Assembly (NCBI GenBank): GCA_937924675.1
Contig: CALEVL010000277.1
Coordinates: 1-22,395 of the forward strand
From: an uncultured Ignavibacteria bacterium
Lineage (GTDB): Bacteria; Bacteroidota; Ignavibacteria; Tepidaquicellales; Tepidaquicellaceae
Direction of reading: 5' to 3'
Length of the DNA: 22,395 nucleotides
Shown: one piece after another, positions 5,609 through 14,065 of the stretch
Layout: the number at the start of each line of letters is the position of its first letter
How positions within the stretch are numbered: position 1 is the stretch's first letter
Made by a program: the position numbers and the translations under genes
Notes under the pieces: generated by a model
Database searches by the model: none
The model's input: the letters and a program-made list of their open reading frames with translations, nothing else
Told to the model about the DNA's origin: nothing

Positions 5609-7156
5609 ATGAAAGTAACTGACGACCTGTTTCAGCTCATCAAATCACTTGAGCAGGCCGAAAAGCGATATTTCAAGATCTTCACTACAATGCACGTAAA
5701 AGGAGGAGACAGCAATAATTACTCAAAACTGTTTGATGCCATAGATAAACAGGATGCCTATGATGAAGATGAAATACGAAAGCAGTTTAAAGGAGAGAAG
5801 TTTGTTAATCAGCTTCATGTAGCCAAGAACTATCTTTACAACAATATCATGAAGAGCTTAAGACTCTTCCATTCGGAAAAGTCAAAGCTTAATGAACTTA
5901 TGGATATTCTCAGAGATGTCCAGATTCTCTATGATAAGTCACTCTACAAGCAGTGCAGAAAGCTCCTTGATAAGGCAAAGAAGATCGCAGAGACCTACGA
6001 GAAACATGCCCAGATACTCGCCGTGCTAGATTGGGAAAAGACTCTTGCAAGAACAAGCGCTTATGCAGATACAGGAGAAGAAGAAATGCTTGGTTACTAT
6101 AATGATTACAAGAAAACGATCGAAGAGATCAGCAACATAAATGAGTACTGGAGATTAGCCACAGAGGTTTTCCTCCTCAGAAAGAAGAAGGGTGAGATCA
6201 GGAATAAGGAAGATCTTAAACGATTCAATCAGATCATTAAGCATCCGCTGATGAAATCTGAATCCTCGGCACTGACATTCCTGTCAAAGACATTTTATCT
6301 AAATACCAAGGGGCTTTACTATCTTACAAACAAAGACTTCGAAAACCTTTATATATATTGTGTAAAACTTGTAGCTCATCTTGAATCAAATCAGAATTTA
6401 TTCAAGGAAGACAATTATGTATCGGCCCTTTACAATCTGCTTCTTGTTGAAATTGAGCTTAAGAGATTTGATGAAGCATTAAAGACCATCGGAAAACTCA
6501 GAAGCATTGAATCGAATTCCGTAACTATGCAGGCGAGGATCTTTGTAACTTCCTATGATACGGAACTTAACCTGTATCTGCGAACAGGTGAGTTTGACAA
6601 GGGCCTGAAGCTTGTTGACTCTATTGAAGAAGGGCTGGCAGCTTATAAGGATAAGATAAATAAGGAGTCGGAAATATTGTTCGATTACAATATTGCTTAT
6701 CTGTACTTCGGAAAGAAAGATCCCGACAATTCACTGAAATGGGTTAACAAGATTATCAACAACAAAGACCTTACAGTGCGGGATGATATTCAGTGCTTTG
6801 CCAGAATTCTCAACATAATAATTCATTTCGAACTCGGAAATTATGACCTTATAGAATACATAATTAAGTCAACCCGCAGATACTTATCAAGCAAGAATAC
6901 ACTCAACAGATTTGAGCTTACTGTTTTAAGCCACATAAGAAAACTCATCAACACAAAGACCGATAAGGAGAAGAGTATTATCTACGATGAATGGAAGCAT
7001 GAGCTTAAATCCATCTCGGGCGATTTTCTCGAGATCAAGGCGCTGGAATACTTCGATTTTATTTCATGGATCGAGAGCAAAACCGGCGGAAGTGAACTTG
7101 CTGCTGTGATAAGAGATAAATGGTTAAAAGAAACTTCTCATCCGCTAAGGTCATAA
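5609..7156 (+). CDS. Conserved helical (TPR-like) protein of unknown function
   Basis: This is a 515-residue cytosolic protein with no signal peptide or membrane segment. It is almost entirely predicted helical and rich in Lys, Glu and Leu. The N-terminus (LIKSLEQAEKRYFKIF, 9-24) resembles a start I recall from long unnamed Bacteroidota proteins. Repeated helix pairs between about 225 and 440 look TPR-like, for example YVSALYNLLLVEIELKRFDE, YDTELNLYLRTGEFDKG and IAYLYFGKKDPDNSLKW. No catalytic residues are recognisable. It starts at an ATG without an obvious SD and is transcribed divergently from the T9SS operon. A scaffold or protein-interaction role is a guess from the fold only. Confidence 0.85.
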   Translation: MKVTDDLFQLIKSLEQAEKRYFKIFTTMHVKGGDSNNYSKLFDAIDKQDAYDEDEIRKQFKGEKFVNQLHVAKNYLYNNIMKSLRLFHSEKSKLNELMDILRDVQILYDKSLYKQCRKLLDKAKKIAETYEKHAQILAVLDWEKTLARTSAYADTGEEEMLGYYNDYKKTIEEISNINEYWRLATEVFLLRKKKGEIRNKEDLKRFNQIIKHPLMKSESSALTFLSKTFYLNTKGLYYLTNKDFENLYIYCVKLVAHLESNQNLFKEDNYVSALYNLLLVEIELKRFDEALKTIGKLRSIESNSVTMQARIFVTSYDTELNLYLRTGEFDKGLKLVDSIEEGLAAYKDKINKESEILFDYNIAYLYFGKKDPDNSLKWVNKIINNKDLTVRDDIQCFARILNIIIHFELGNYDLIEYIIKSTRRYLSSKNTLNRFELTVLSHIRKLINTKTDKEKSIIYDEWKHELKSISGDFLEIKALEYFDFISWIESKTGGSELAAVIRDKWLKETSHPLRS

Positions 7157-7169
7157 ATTTTTTATATAT

Positions 7170-7275
7170 CACAGAGGTCCACAGAGAATTCTCAGAGTTT
7201 CACAGAGAAAGAACCAGGTGAAGAACTTTTATTTAAACTCAGTGGAACTCTGTGTATTCTCCGTGTATCTCTGTG
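7170..7275. repeat. Long imperfect stem-loop built of CACAGAG motifs
   Basis: The left arm 7170-7207 and right arm 7238-7275 are inverted copies matching at 31 of 38 positions by eye, around a 30-nt loop. Each arm is made of repeated (C)ACAGAG / CTCTGTG words. It sits between convergent genes (stops at 7156 and 7332), so it could act as a two-way transcription stop. The composition resembles dispersed repeats known from many environmental bacterial genomes. Confidence 0.85.
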
Positions 7276-7330
7276 TAAAAAGAGATAGAATCAGGTGAAA
7301 AACCTTTGCTCAATCTCAGTGTAGCTCTGT
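7212..7330 (+). repeat. Two imperfect direct repeats next to the stem-loop
   Basis: Units 7212-7254 and 7289-7330 share the order A-A-x-CAGGTGAA-x-AAC, then a T-rich stretch, then CTCAGTG-x-A-x-CTCTGT. The first unit spans the loop and part of the right arm of the stem-loop. The second ends one base before the complement of the pepP-like stop codon (7332-7334). Confidence 0.75.
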
Positions 7331-7331
7331 T

Positions 7332-8645
7332 TTATAAGGAGGTCATGAATGCTTCTATGTCTGCTGCTTCCTTTATCATGTGTGAAGTGAAATTTTCCGG
7401 TTCCTTTTTTGTGACGAGAATATCATCTTCTATCCTCACTGAAATTCCCCAGTACTTTTTCGGAATTCCTTCTGAACCTGTCGGGAAATAGACTCCGGGT
7501 TCAATAGTTACTACATTTCCGGGTTTCAGTGCATCATTATTTTCCGAAGAAGTTTTTCTGTAAGGAACAGCATCATGCGTATCAAGTCCTATATGATGAC
7601 CGAGACCGTGCAATGTAAACTTTCGGATGTCTTTTTTATTCTTTAGTATTCCTGCCTTGTGCAATCCGTCTGCTATTATTTTATCACTGACATCACGAAG
7701 TTTGCCGAATGATGTTCCCGGCTTGCATCTTTTGATGCACTCTTTATTTGCTTTCAGAACAATGTTATAAACCGTGCGCTGCTCGTTTGTAAATTTTCCG
7801 TTTATGGGAAATGTCCTTGTAATATCCGAGCAATAATACTTATGCTCTCCCGCAGAATCTATCAACAGGAGTTCTCCGTCTTTCATCTGGCAATTGTTGT
7901 TGTCATAATGAAGGATGCATCCGTTCTCACCTGAAGCAACAATGGGATAATATGCATTGTCTTCACTTCCAAAAACCTTATAATGATACTCCAGAGCGGC
8001 TTGTACTTCGTATTCGTATTTCCCGGGTTTTATCGAATCAATAGCCTCGTAATATGATTTTACCGATATATCTGCTGCTCGCCTGAGCATTTCAATTTCA
8101 TAAGGAGTCTTAACGGAACGCATTTTTCCAAGCAGGTAAGAAATATCAATCACTTCAATATGCGAAGAGAACTTGTTAAGTGAATCCAGGAAATTAGAAG
8201 TGAGCTGCTTCATCTCTCCTGTCAGCTTTATCAGCTCTGAAAAGTTTACATATAACCTTCTCAGATTCTTCAGAAAATTAGTATTAAGAAATGCAGGCAG
8301 TTCGGAATTTACCTTTGCGCTCTTGATCCCGAGTTCTCTTGAAACATTCTCAAATCCCATTCTTCTTCCGTTCCATGTTTCAAGCAACAGGTCCTTTCTC
8401 TGCACAAATAGAATTTCCTTGTTCTTTTTTTCTCCAAGACCGGACGAAGAAAGCAGTATTGCAGAATTTGGCTCTTCGAACCCGGTGAGATAATAGAAAT
8501 TCTTATATTGCTTGAATCTGAAATCACCGTCGTATGATTTATTGAAGTTAGTGCTCCCGAAAACCAATGCGGCAGAGTCTTTACCGATAGCTTTTCTAAG
8601 CAGTTCTCTTCTGGATCTGTGAAAAGCTTTTTGTTCTTTGTTCAT
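7332..8645 (-). CDS. pepP: Xaa-Pro aminopeptidase, M24B family
   Basis: This metallo-aminopeptidase removes N-terminal residues preceding proline. The 437-residue length matches PepP proteins. An aminopeptidase-P N-terminal domain (about 1-140; FYYLTGFEEPN at 50-60) precedes the pita-bread catalytic domain (about 175-437). The five metal ligands of the family are present: D263 (LLIDSAGE), D274 (YCSDITRTFP), H350 (HGLGHHIGLD), E382 (TIEPGVYF) and E406 (RIEDD). H246 (CILHYDN) also matches a conserved active-site histidine. No signal peptide is seen, so it is cytosolic. It starts 14 bp after the purF stop and is probably cotranscribed with purF. The gene symbol follows the family; closely related M24B proteins cannot be excluded. 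Confidence 0.94.
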   Translation of the reverse strand: MNKEQKAFHRSRRELLRKAIGKDSAALVFGSTNFNKSYDGDFRFKQYKNFYYLTGFEEPNSAILLSSSGLGEKKNKEILFVQRKDLLLETWNGRRMGFENVSRELGIKSAKVNSELPAFLNTNFLKNLRRLYVNFSELIKLTGEMKQLTSNFLDSLNKFSSHIEVIDISYLLGKMRSVKTPYEIEMLRRAADISVKSYYEAIDSIKPGKYEYEVQAALEYHYKVFGSEDNAYYPIVASGENGCILHYDNNNCQMKDGELLLIDSAGEHKYYCSDITRTFPINGKFTNEQRTVYNIVLKANKECIKRCKPGTSFGKLRDVSDKIIADGLHKAGILKNKKDIRKFTLHGLGHHIGLDTHDAVPYRKTSSENNDALKPGNVVTIEPGVYFPTGSEGIPKKYWGISVRIEDDILVTKKEPENFTSHMIKEAADIEAFMTSL

Positions 8646-8659
8646 GATTTGAATGTTTT

Positions 8660-10156
8660 TTAATCGTCAAACTGATGCTTGCTCATTTTCTCGAGTCCTT
8701 CTATCTGAATAGGATAATTTCCCGTGAAGCAAGCAGTGCAATAATCTGTTTTTTCATGTTTGTAAGGAACAGAATTCCGGAGCCCGAGAAAGCTGAGATA
8801 ATGCAAACTTGTAAGACCAAGCTCATCCCTGATCTTATCAACATTTCCATCCGTTTGATTTGCTATGAGCTCATCTCTTGAAGGGAAATCCATTCCGTAA
8901 TAGCACGGCGCAACTACCGGCGGAGATGTGATCTTCAGATGAACTTCATTCGGCTCGGCTTTATTGATTAGCTCAACAAGCAGCTTGGATGTTGTACCGC
9001 GAACTATTGAATCATCAATAATAACGATTTTTCTATTGTTGATAACTCCTTTAACTGTATTGAACTTTGTCTTCACTTTCATCTTCCGCTTGTCCTGTCC
9101 CGGCTGAATAAATGTTCTTCCCACATAGTGGCTTCTTATCAGTCCGATCTCATGCTTCACATCTTTGTTGATCTTAACTGCCGCATTGAAATACCCGAGC
9201 GTTGCGGTATTCGAAGAATCCGGAACATTTATTATGGCAACTTTTTTTTCATCATCGCTGATTCTTTGAGGAGCGGGGCTTTCCTCAGCAAGTGTCTTAC
9301 CTAATTTTCGCCTTACCTTGTCAACTTTTTCTTCAAAGATCATGCTGTCGGGTCTTGAAAAATAAATGTATTCAAAGATACAGTGCCTGAACTTCTCCGC
9401 CTGCCCTATACTGAAAGACTCTTCCTTTCCTGATTCAAGTACATTCCTGTCTATCATGATCACTTCTCCCGGCTCAACATCTCTTATATAATCTGCATTG
9501 ATGATATCAAATGCGCATGTCTCTGATGCAAAAACAAAACTTCCTTCAAGCTTTCCAAAGGCAAACGGCCTCACACCGTGAGGATCGCGAACCGCAAATA
9601 GTTTGTCATCAGTGAGAATGCAGATTGAATAAGCTCCTTCGACTTGTCTGAATGCATCAAGTATCTTATTTACAATATCCTCCTCTTTGCTTCTGGCAAT
9701 GAGATGAAGCGCGAGTTCGCTGTCTGTTGTTGTTTGAAAAAGCGTTCCTTCTTCTTCGAGTCTGTTGCGGAGGATGCCGGTATTTGTAAAATTTCCGTTG
9801 TGTGAAAGAGCCAGATGTCCGTCCTTAAAATTTACGCGAAGCGGTTGTATATTGTTTCTCTTGTCACCGGAACCGGTAGTAGAATATCTTGTGTGACCGA
9901 TAGCAGATTCACCTTTTAGTACCTCGGTAAGAATTTTCGGATCTGAAAATACGGACAAGACGAGACCGTGATCTTTATGAATGTTGAATTTATATCTGGA
10001 CTTCTCCTTATCATATTCCGATGTAACTATACCCGCAGCTTCCTGTCCCCTGTGCTGAAGAGCATGCAGTCCGTAATATGTCATTACTGATGCATCCGGA
10101 TGTCCGAAGATTCCGAACACGCCGCAGTTCGAATGTATTGATTTAAGTGGATTCAA
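8660..10156 (-). CDS. purF: Amidophosphoribosyltransferase (glutamine PRPP amidotransferase)
   Basis: This enzyme catalyses the first committed step of purine synthesis, turning PRPP plus glutamine into phosphoribosylamine. It has 498 residues. A 10-residue propeptide precedes the Ntn nucleophile C11 (SNCGVFGI), so it needs self-cleavage as in the Bacillus type. Glutaminase motifs are HRGQEAAGI (35-43), GHTRYSTTG (88-96) and SHNGNFTN (119-126). The PRPP loop is VIIDDSIVRGTTS (378-390). Cysteines at 259, 418, 473 and 476 match the [4Fe-4S] ligand pattern of the Bacillus-type enzyme, so it is probably oxygen-sensitive. The start codon is TTG at 10156, and no ATG lies between it and C11. No other purine gene is in the window. 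Confidence 0.97.
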   Translation of the reverse strand: MNPLKSIHSNCGVFGIFGHPDASVMTYYGLHALQHRGQEAAGIVTSEYDKEKSRYKFNIHKDHGLVLSVFSDPKILTEVLKGESAIGHTRYSTTGSGDKRNNIQPLRVNFKDGHLALSHNGNFTNTGILRNRLEEEGTLFQTTTDSELALHLIARSKEEDIVNKILDAFRQVEGAYSICILTDDKLFAVRDPHGVRPFAFGKLEGSFVFASETCAFDIINADYIRDVEPGEVIMIDRNVLESGKEESFSIGQAEKFRHCIFEYIYFSRPDSMIFEEKVDKVRRKLGKTLAEESPAPQRISDDEKKVAIINVPDSSNTATLGYFNAAVKINKDVKHEIGLIRSHYVGRTFIQPGQDKRKMKVKTKFNTVKGVINNRKIVIIDDSIVRGTTSKLLVELINKAEPNEVHLKITSPPVVAPCYYGMDFPSRDELIANQTDGNVDKIRDELGLTSLHYLSFLGLRNSVPYKHEKTDYCTACFTGNYPIQIEGLEKMSKHQFDD

Positions 10157-10257
10157 TTGTTTGTTGAAATGAGGATTGATAACGTGAGTAAATTACTTCA
10201 TAGGGCGTAAACAATAAAGGACTTAAATTCAATTAGAAATTGAGAATTAGAAATTAG

Positions 10258-10395
10258 AAATATGAAACACACATTGTCTTCGCTTAATAACTGCCCCCGA
10301 TGCGCGATGTTACGGTCAATCAACTTCTCACATAAGAGACACTGCTGTCAATTAAAAATCTAAAATTAAAAATATGAAGCACACCTTGTCTTCGC
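10258..10395 (+). repeat. 26-bp direct repeat, 112 bp apart
   Basis: The copies at 10258-10283 and 10370-10395 match at 24 of 26 positions; the two differences are A/G and A/C. Each is preceded by A/T-rich AATTAgAAAT- or AATTAaAAAT-like sequence. It looks like a partly duplicated intergenic repeat. Confidence 0.8.
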
Positions 10396-10458
10396 AGAGT
10401 CACAGCGCCAGAAGCACTGTGTATTAAACAATCAGCTTCTACCGCGACGGACTCTGCG
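10393..10458. repeat. Nested inverted repeat
   Basis: CGCAGAGTC (10393-10401) pairs with GACTCTGCG (10450-10458), and inside it AGAAGC (10410-10415) pairs with GCTTCT (10435-10440). The result is a stem with internal loops. No U-tract follows on either strand, so it is not a classic terminator. Confidence 0.7.
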
Positions 10459-10505
10459 CAGACGAGATTCCGTACACTGAATTATTCAACAAAATTTTCT
10501 ATCTT

Positions 10506-10530
10506 GCCGCGCGCACAATAAAAGCGCGGC
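10506..10530 (+). promoter_or_regulatory. GC-rich hairpin touching the start codon of the HhH-barrel gene
   Basis: GCCGCGC (10506-10512) and GCGCGGC (10524-10530) form a perfect 7-bp GC stem with an 11-nt loop, ending three bases before the ATG at 10534. It covers the place where a ribosome binding site would be. A role in translation control is possible but unproven. Confidence 0.55.
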
Positions 10531-10533
10531 GGA

Positions 10534-12576
10534 ATGAAAAATTATTCATTTGTTTTTTTCCTTCTGCTGAATCTGCCGTATTGCTCAACATTTCCACAGT
10601 CTTCAGTAACTCTTAGCGATTCAACTGATACGATGTATGAAGAAGGCGCGGAAATTTTGCTTCAGGATATTGACTCGGATTCGGAAGATTCAGACTTTAT
10701 GGATTATCTCGATGATCTCAGAAGGCACCCGGTTGATCTCAACTCATCAACGAAAGATCAGCTTACATCAGTACCACTAATCACATCTGCCATCGCAGAA
10801 CGAATCATTGATTACAGAAATATTCATTCATCATTCAGTTCAAAAAGAGAGTTGCTGAAGATTGACGGCATCAATGAACAGATTTACAGCCAAGTCAGTC
10901 AGTATTTAGTCGCCCGGAAAAAGAATAAGTGTGTTTTAAAGATCAAGGAGCTGAATAAGCAGGACAAAAAATTCAGCGCTGATTTCAGATCTCTCTTCAT
11001 TCAGGATCTGCTTCCTAAAAGCGGTTTCATTACCGGGAAGTACATGGGTTCAAGACTTCGGAATGCCAATCGCCTTAGACTTTACTACAACGCAAACAGC
11101 TTCATACTGCGCTCGGGAATCGTAACAGATAAAGATCCCGGAGAAACTTCATACGCTGATTTCCTCTCAGGACACATTTCATACCAGGGAAACGGCGTTT
11201 TCAAAAACATTACTATTGGTGATTATCAGCTATCATTCGGAAACGGATTAACACTTGGTAATTCATACAGCTCGCCGAAATCTTTTGAAACTTCCTCCGG
11301 TAAACGAAGAGCGCGGAGTATCTACCCTTACTCTTCATCGGGAGAGTTCAGCTTCTTTCGCGGAGTTGTGGTGAATGTTGAATTGAACGGCTTCAATGCT
11401 TACGGATTCTTCTCCAAAAGATCCCTCGATGCATCTATCGATACAATGACCAATGAAGTCCGCTCCATTTACTCGGATGGTTATCACAGAACATACTCGG
11501 AGATTTCCAGAAAGAATGCATTTGCAGAAACAGTCTTTGGCGGCCGTCTTGAGTTCATCCGTGAATCGCTCCGTATCGGAAGCACTGTCCGATTCTCAAA
11601 ATACTCTCTGCCGTTATCGCGTGATACCGTTAAGAAGCTGTACGGAGTTTTCGGGGAGAAGTCATCTGCTGCAGGAATTGATTTTCAGTACCGGAATGGT
11701 TCGCTGAATACATTTGGTGAAGCAAGTCTGTCTAATTCCGGTTCAGTAGCATTTTACGGAGGCGTATCATATACAGCCGGTTCCGCAGCAGATCTGATCT
11801 TCTCTTTCAGAAAATTTCCGTTTGATTTTGCTCCGGCACACAATTCATCTTTCGGAGAAAGAAACACTTCAGAAAATGAAACCGGCTTCTTTGCAGGATT
11901 GCGGCTTACGCCTGTCAAAAAACTCAGTATAACTGCTTACTTCGATCAGTATGCATCTCCATACAGAACTTATTTCAATCCAACACCTGCGCGCGGAAAA
12001 GATTTTCTTGCGGGACTTGAATACAGAACAAGCAACAGCTTAATCATGAATCTCAGGTTCAGATCGGAATCAAAAGAAGAATTATCGAATGTTGTGAATG
12101 CGTTTGGAAAGGATATTCAGAAACTGATCCCCCGCAATCAAAAAAATGTGAGAGTTGGAATAACATACGGCAAGAAGGGATTCAGGATCAGAAGCCGCTA
12201 TGAGTATTGTCTGATAAATTACTCCGGATTTGTCCCATCAGGTAAAGGTCAGCTTTTCTATACAGATATTTCTTCAAAACTGTTTCGTCATTTGAATTTT
12301 TCTGCACGTGTAATTTATTTTCAAACGGATAACTACGACAGCAGGATATATGAATTCGAGAATGACATCTCCGGAGTCATGACAAATCCTGCACTTTATG
12401 GGAAAGGAATGCGATGGTATTTGATTACCCGCTACCGGCCGCTTCCGGATATTACGCTTGAAGCAAAATACTCGGAAACATTTTTCAACGGCGTTAAAAA
12501 GATCGGAAGCGGGAACGATGAAATCTCAGGTGACATTCTAAACAGATTATCACTGAGTATGGAGGCCGTGTTTTAA
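10534..12576 (+). CDS. Exported helix-hairpin-helix (ComEA-like) and predicted outer-membrane beta-barrel protein
   Basis: This 680-residue protein has three parts. A signal peptide (about 1-22) is followed by a short acidic linker (about 28-64). A segment at 67-127 (VDLNSSTKDQLTSV, AERIIDYR, FSSKRELLKIDGI) lines up with the ComEA helix-hairpin-helix repeat. The rest (about 140-680) is Ser/Tyr/Gly-rich with alternating hydrophobic strands and ends in aromatic VF, typical of outer-membrane barrels. The first HhH turn reads PLIT instead of the usual PGIG, so DNA binding is uncertain. As I recall, similar long HhH proteins occur across Bacteroidota with no settled function. No SD is visible; the start is fixed by the signal peptide. 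It is convergent with the gene at 12593. Confidence 0.85.
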   Translation: MKNYSFVFFLLLNLPYCSTFPQSSVTLSDSTDTMYEEGAEILLQDIDSDSEDSDFMDYLDDLRRHPVDLNSSTKDQLTSVPLITSAIAERIIDYRNIHSSFSSKRELLKIDGINEQIYSQVSQYLVARKKNKCVLKIKELNKQDKKFSADFRSLFIQDLLPKSGFITGKYMGSRLRNANRLRLYYNANSFILRSGIVTDKDPGETSYADFLSGHISYQGNGVFKNITIGDYQLSFGNGLTLGNSYSSPKSFETSSGKRRARSIYPYSSSGEFSFFRGVVVNVELNGFNAYGFFSKRSLDASIDTMTNEVRSIYSDGYHRTYSEISRKNAFAETVFGGRLEFIRESLRIGSTVRFSKYSLPLSRDTVKKLYGVFGEKSSAAGIDFQYRNGSLNTFGEASLSNSGSVAFYGGVSYTAGSAADLIFSFRKFPFDFAPAHNSSFGERNTSENETGFFAGLRLTPVKKLSITAYFDQYASPYRTYFNPTPARGKDFLAGLEYRTSNSLIMNLRFRSESKEELSNVVNAFGKDIQKLIPRNQKNVRVGITYGKKGFRIRSRYEYCLINYSGFVPSGKGQLFYTDISSKLFRHLNFSARVIYFQTDNYDSRIYEFENDISGVMTNPALYGKGMRWYLITRYRPLPDITLEAKYSETFFNGVKKIGSGNDEISGDILNRLSLSMEAVF

Positions 12577-12592
12577 AACAAGTTGAATCTGA

Positions 12593-13195
12593 TCACTCAC
12601 TAAACCTGACATCAGGCACGGTGTAAGAACTTAGCATGCTGATTCCATTCGGCCTGTTGTCCTTAAGTATCTTCAGAAACGGGCTGATCTCTTCACCGTA
12701 TGACCTGCGGCTGAGCGCAAACAACATTACTCCCTCTTTTCCGGATTTGCTTTTCAGATCAACGTATCTGTAAGCATTCCATTCCACTATGCCTGCTTCA
12801 CCGCCGTTGGAGTCACTGACTATGAAATCGAGAATGAATTCTCCTGTATTTGGATTTTCAATGATTTCGTAATTTAGATACGGATCTTTCTCCTTTCTTG
12901 CGTTCAGTTCTTTCACTTTAGCATTCAGCGCATCTCTTAAGGAAAGACTTCCCTGCACAACTTCAATTATGATCATCTCCTTGAATCTTTCCACCGTTTC
13001 ACCTGAAGGAACATACTCGTGCTTGTAATAACCCTGACTTGGATTGGAACTCCACGCAAGGTTAAATGACGTGCCTCCGAAATCAATCGGACCGGGAATC
13101 GAAAGGTAATCCTTTACGTCTGTGTTTTGTGCCATTGCCGATGTTAAGTTCAATGAAAGCAAAACTACGGCAAGAAGAATTCTTAACTGTGCCAT
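12593..13195 (-). CDS. Small exported protein of unknown function
   Basis: This 200-residue protein has a clear Sec signal peptide (MAQLRILLAVVLLSLNLTSAMAQ, 1-23). The mature part has mixed alpha/beta features and several charged patches, with no cysteines, lipobox or T9SS tail, so it is probably periplasmic. Notable stretches are DFGGTSFNLAWSSNP (36-50) and VEWNAYRYVDLKSKSGKEGV (138-157). I do not recognise a family. It is the last gene of the minus-strand run, 63 bp after the metallopeptidase gene, and its stop is 16 bp from that of the convergent HhH-barrel gene. Confidence 0.85.
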   Translation of the reverse strand: MAQLRILLAVVLLSLNLTSAMAQNTDVKDYLSIPGPIDFGGTSFNLAWSSNPSQGYYKHEYVPSGETVERFKEMIIIEVVQGSLSLRDALNAKVKELNARKEKDPYLNYEIIENPNTGEFILDFIVSDSNGGEAGIVEWNAYRYVDLKSKSGKEGVMLFALSRRSYGEEISPFLKILKDNRPNGISMLSSYTVPDVRFSE

Positions 13196-13258
13196 TTGTG
13201 TTGTAATGTTTTTTGATTTGTGATTAAGATTGTCATAAGAAAAAATCCGCGAACAATT

Positions 13259-14050
13259 TCAAAAGTCATGCGCCAATCCTTTGAGCAACTTCAGAAGTCC
13301 TGACTCAAAATCTTTCAATGCTGATTTCTTCACAATCACTCCCATATCATCATGCATCCAGTCACCATGCTCCGCAATATTTCTTACCGGAATGCAAAAA
13401 GAAAAACAGTTGAGATTATGTTCATCAAACTGCCATGTGTCATCAGGATCGGCCGATACAGGATGGATTGTCTTTGCCTTCTTGTGCTCAAGAATCTCTA
13501 CAAGATAATTTTTTAGCTGCTTCTTTCTCAGGAATGTTCTTCCTTTTCCTTTCTTGACAAAATAGTTCTCTACAGTGTAACCATGATTTCGGAAGCCCCG
13601 GTTTGTAACATCAAGACTCGCAACAATTCCCGCCCCGGCCTTTATGCCGTGAAGAAATTCAATGGTCTCATCAACTCCGAGAGATTCCTTTTCTTCATTC
13701 CCGGTAAAAGCAATTATCACATTCTCCGGAATGTCGTACCTGATCAAGAGATCTATAAGAACTGCATTGGTGATGCTGTTGTCCAATGTACCCGTAACAA
13801 CATCTCTCCCCTCCATTGAATAAAAATTCTTATACACAGTGTCAATATGGGATGACACGATCACAAAACTCTTACCCGACATATTCTTCACATGATGCCT
13901 TGAATACAGCTTTGTCAGTTTGCCGTCAAGGATCATCCGGAATTTTGTCTTTCTCATTAACCTATCTATGCGTCCGATCTTCTCTTTATCTTTAAACCCT
14001 TTCGAATCGTCTTCGCATTTGATATTTATCTCTTTCAGAATCTCAAGCAT
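13259..14050 (-). CDS. Zinc aminopeptidase-like protein (M28/M42-type)
   Basis: This 263-residue protein has the co-catalytic metal site layout of the M28/M42/M20 clan: H68 and D70 (SSHIDTVY), D90 (GTLDNSITNAV), E119-E120 (FTGNEEKES), D147 (ASLDVTN) and H233 (GDWMHDD). E119 would be the general base and D90 the bridging ligand. It is shorter than most M28/M42 enzymes (300-350 residues) and its extra domain seems reduced, but no key residue is missing. No signal peptide is seen, so it is cytosolic. It starts 15 bp after the GNAT gene and is probably cotranscribed. The substrate cannot be told. Confidence 0.88.
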   Translation of the reverse strand: MLEILKEINIKCEDDSKGFKDKEKIGRIDRLMRKTKFRMILDGKLTKLYSRHHVKNMSGKSFVIVSSHIDTVYKNFYSMEGRDVVTGTLDNSITNAVLIDLLIRYDIPENVIIAFTGNEEKESLGVDETIEFLHGIKAGAGIVASLDVTNRGFRNHGYTVENYFVKKGKGRTFLRKKQLKNYLVEILEHKKAKTIHPVSADPDDTWQFDEHNLNCFSFCIPVRNIAEHGDWMHDDMGVIVKKSALKDFESGLLKLLKGLAHDF

Positions 14051-14065
14051 GCTGTAATTAATATT

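Larger units (their letters stand above)
10157..10533. other. Repeat-rich non-coding spacer between divergent genes
   Basis: This 377-bp region separates the purF start (minus) from the HhH-barrel gene (plus) and must hold promoters for both. I see no coding gene. It contains AATTAGAAAT-type simple repeats (10231-10260 and 10350-10372), a 26-bp direct repeat, a long inverted repeat, and a hairpin touching the next start codon, each listed separately. No sigma-70 or sigma-54 promoter could be assigned with confidence. Confidence 0.7.

Noticed and set aside
10393..10458. Rho-independent terminator in the purF/HhH spacer
   Set aside because: The inverted repeat has large internal loops and no U-tract on either strand, and it lies between divergent genes where no transcript would need to end.
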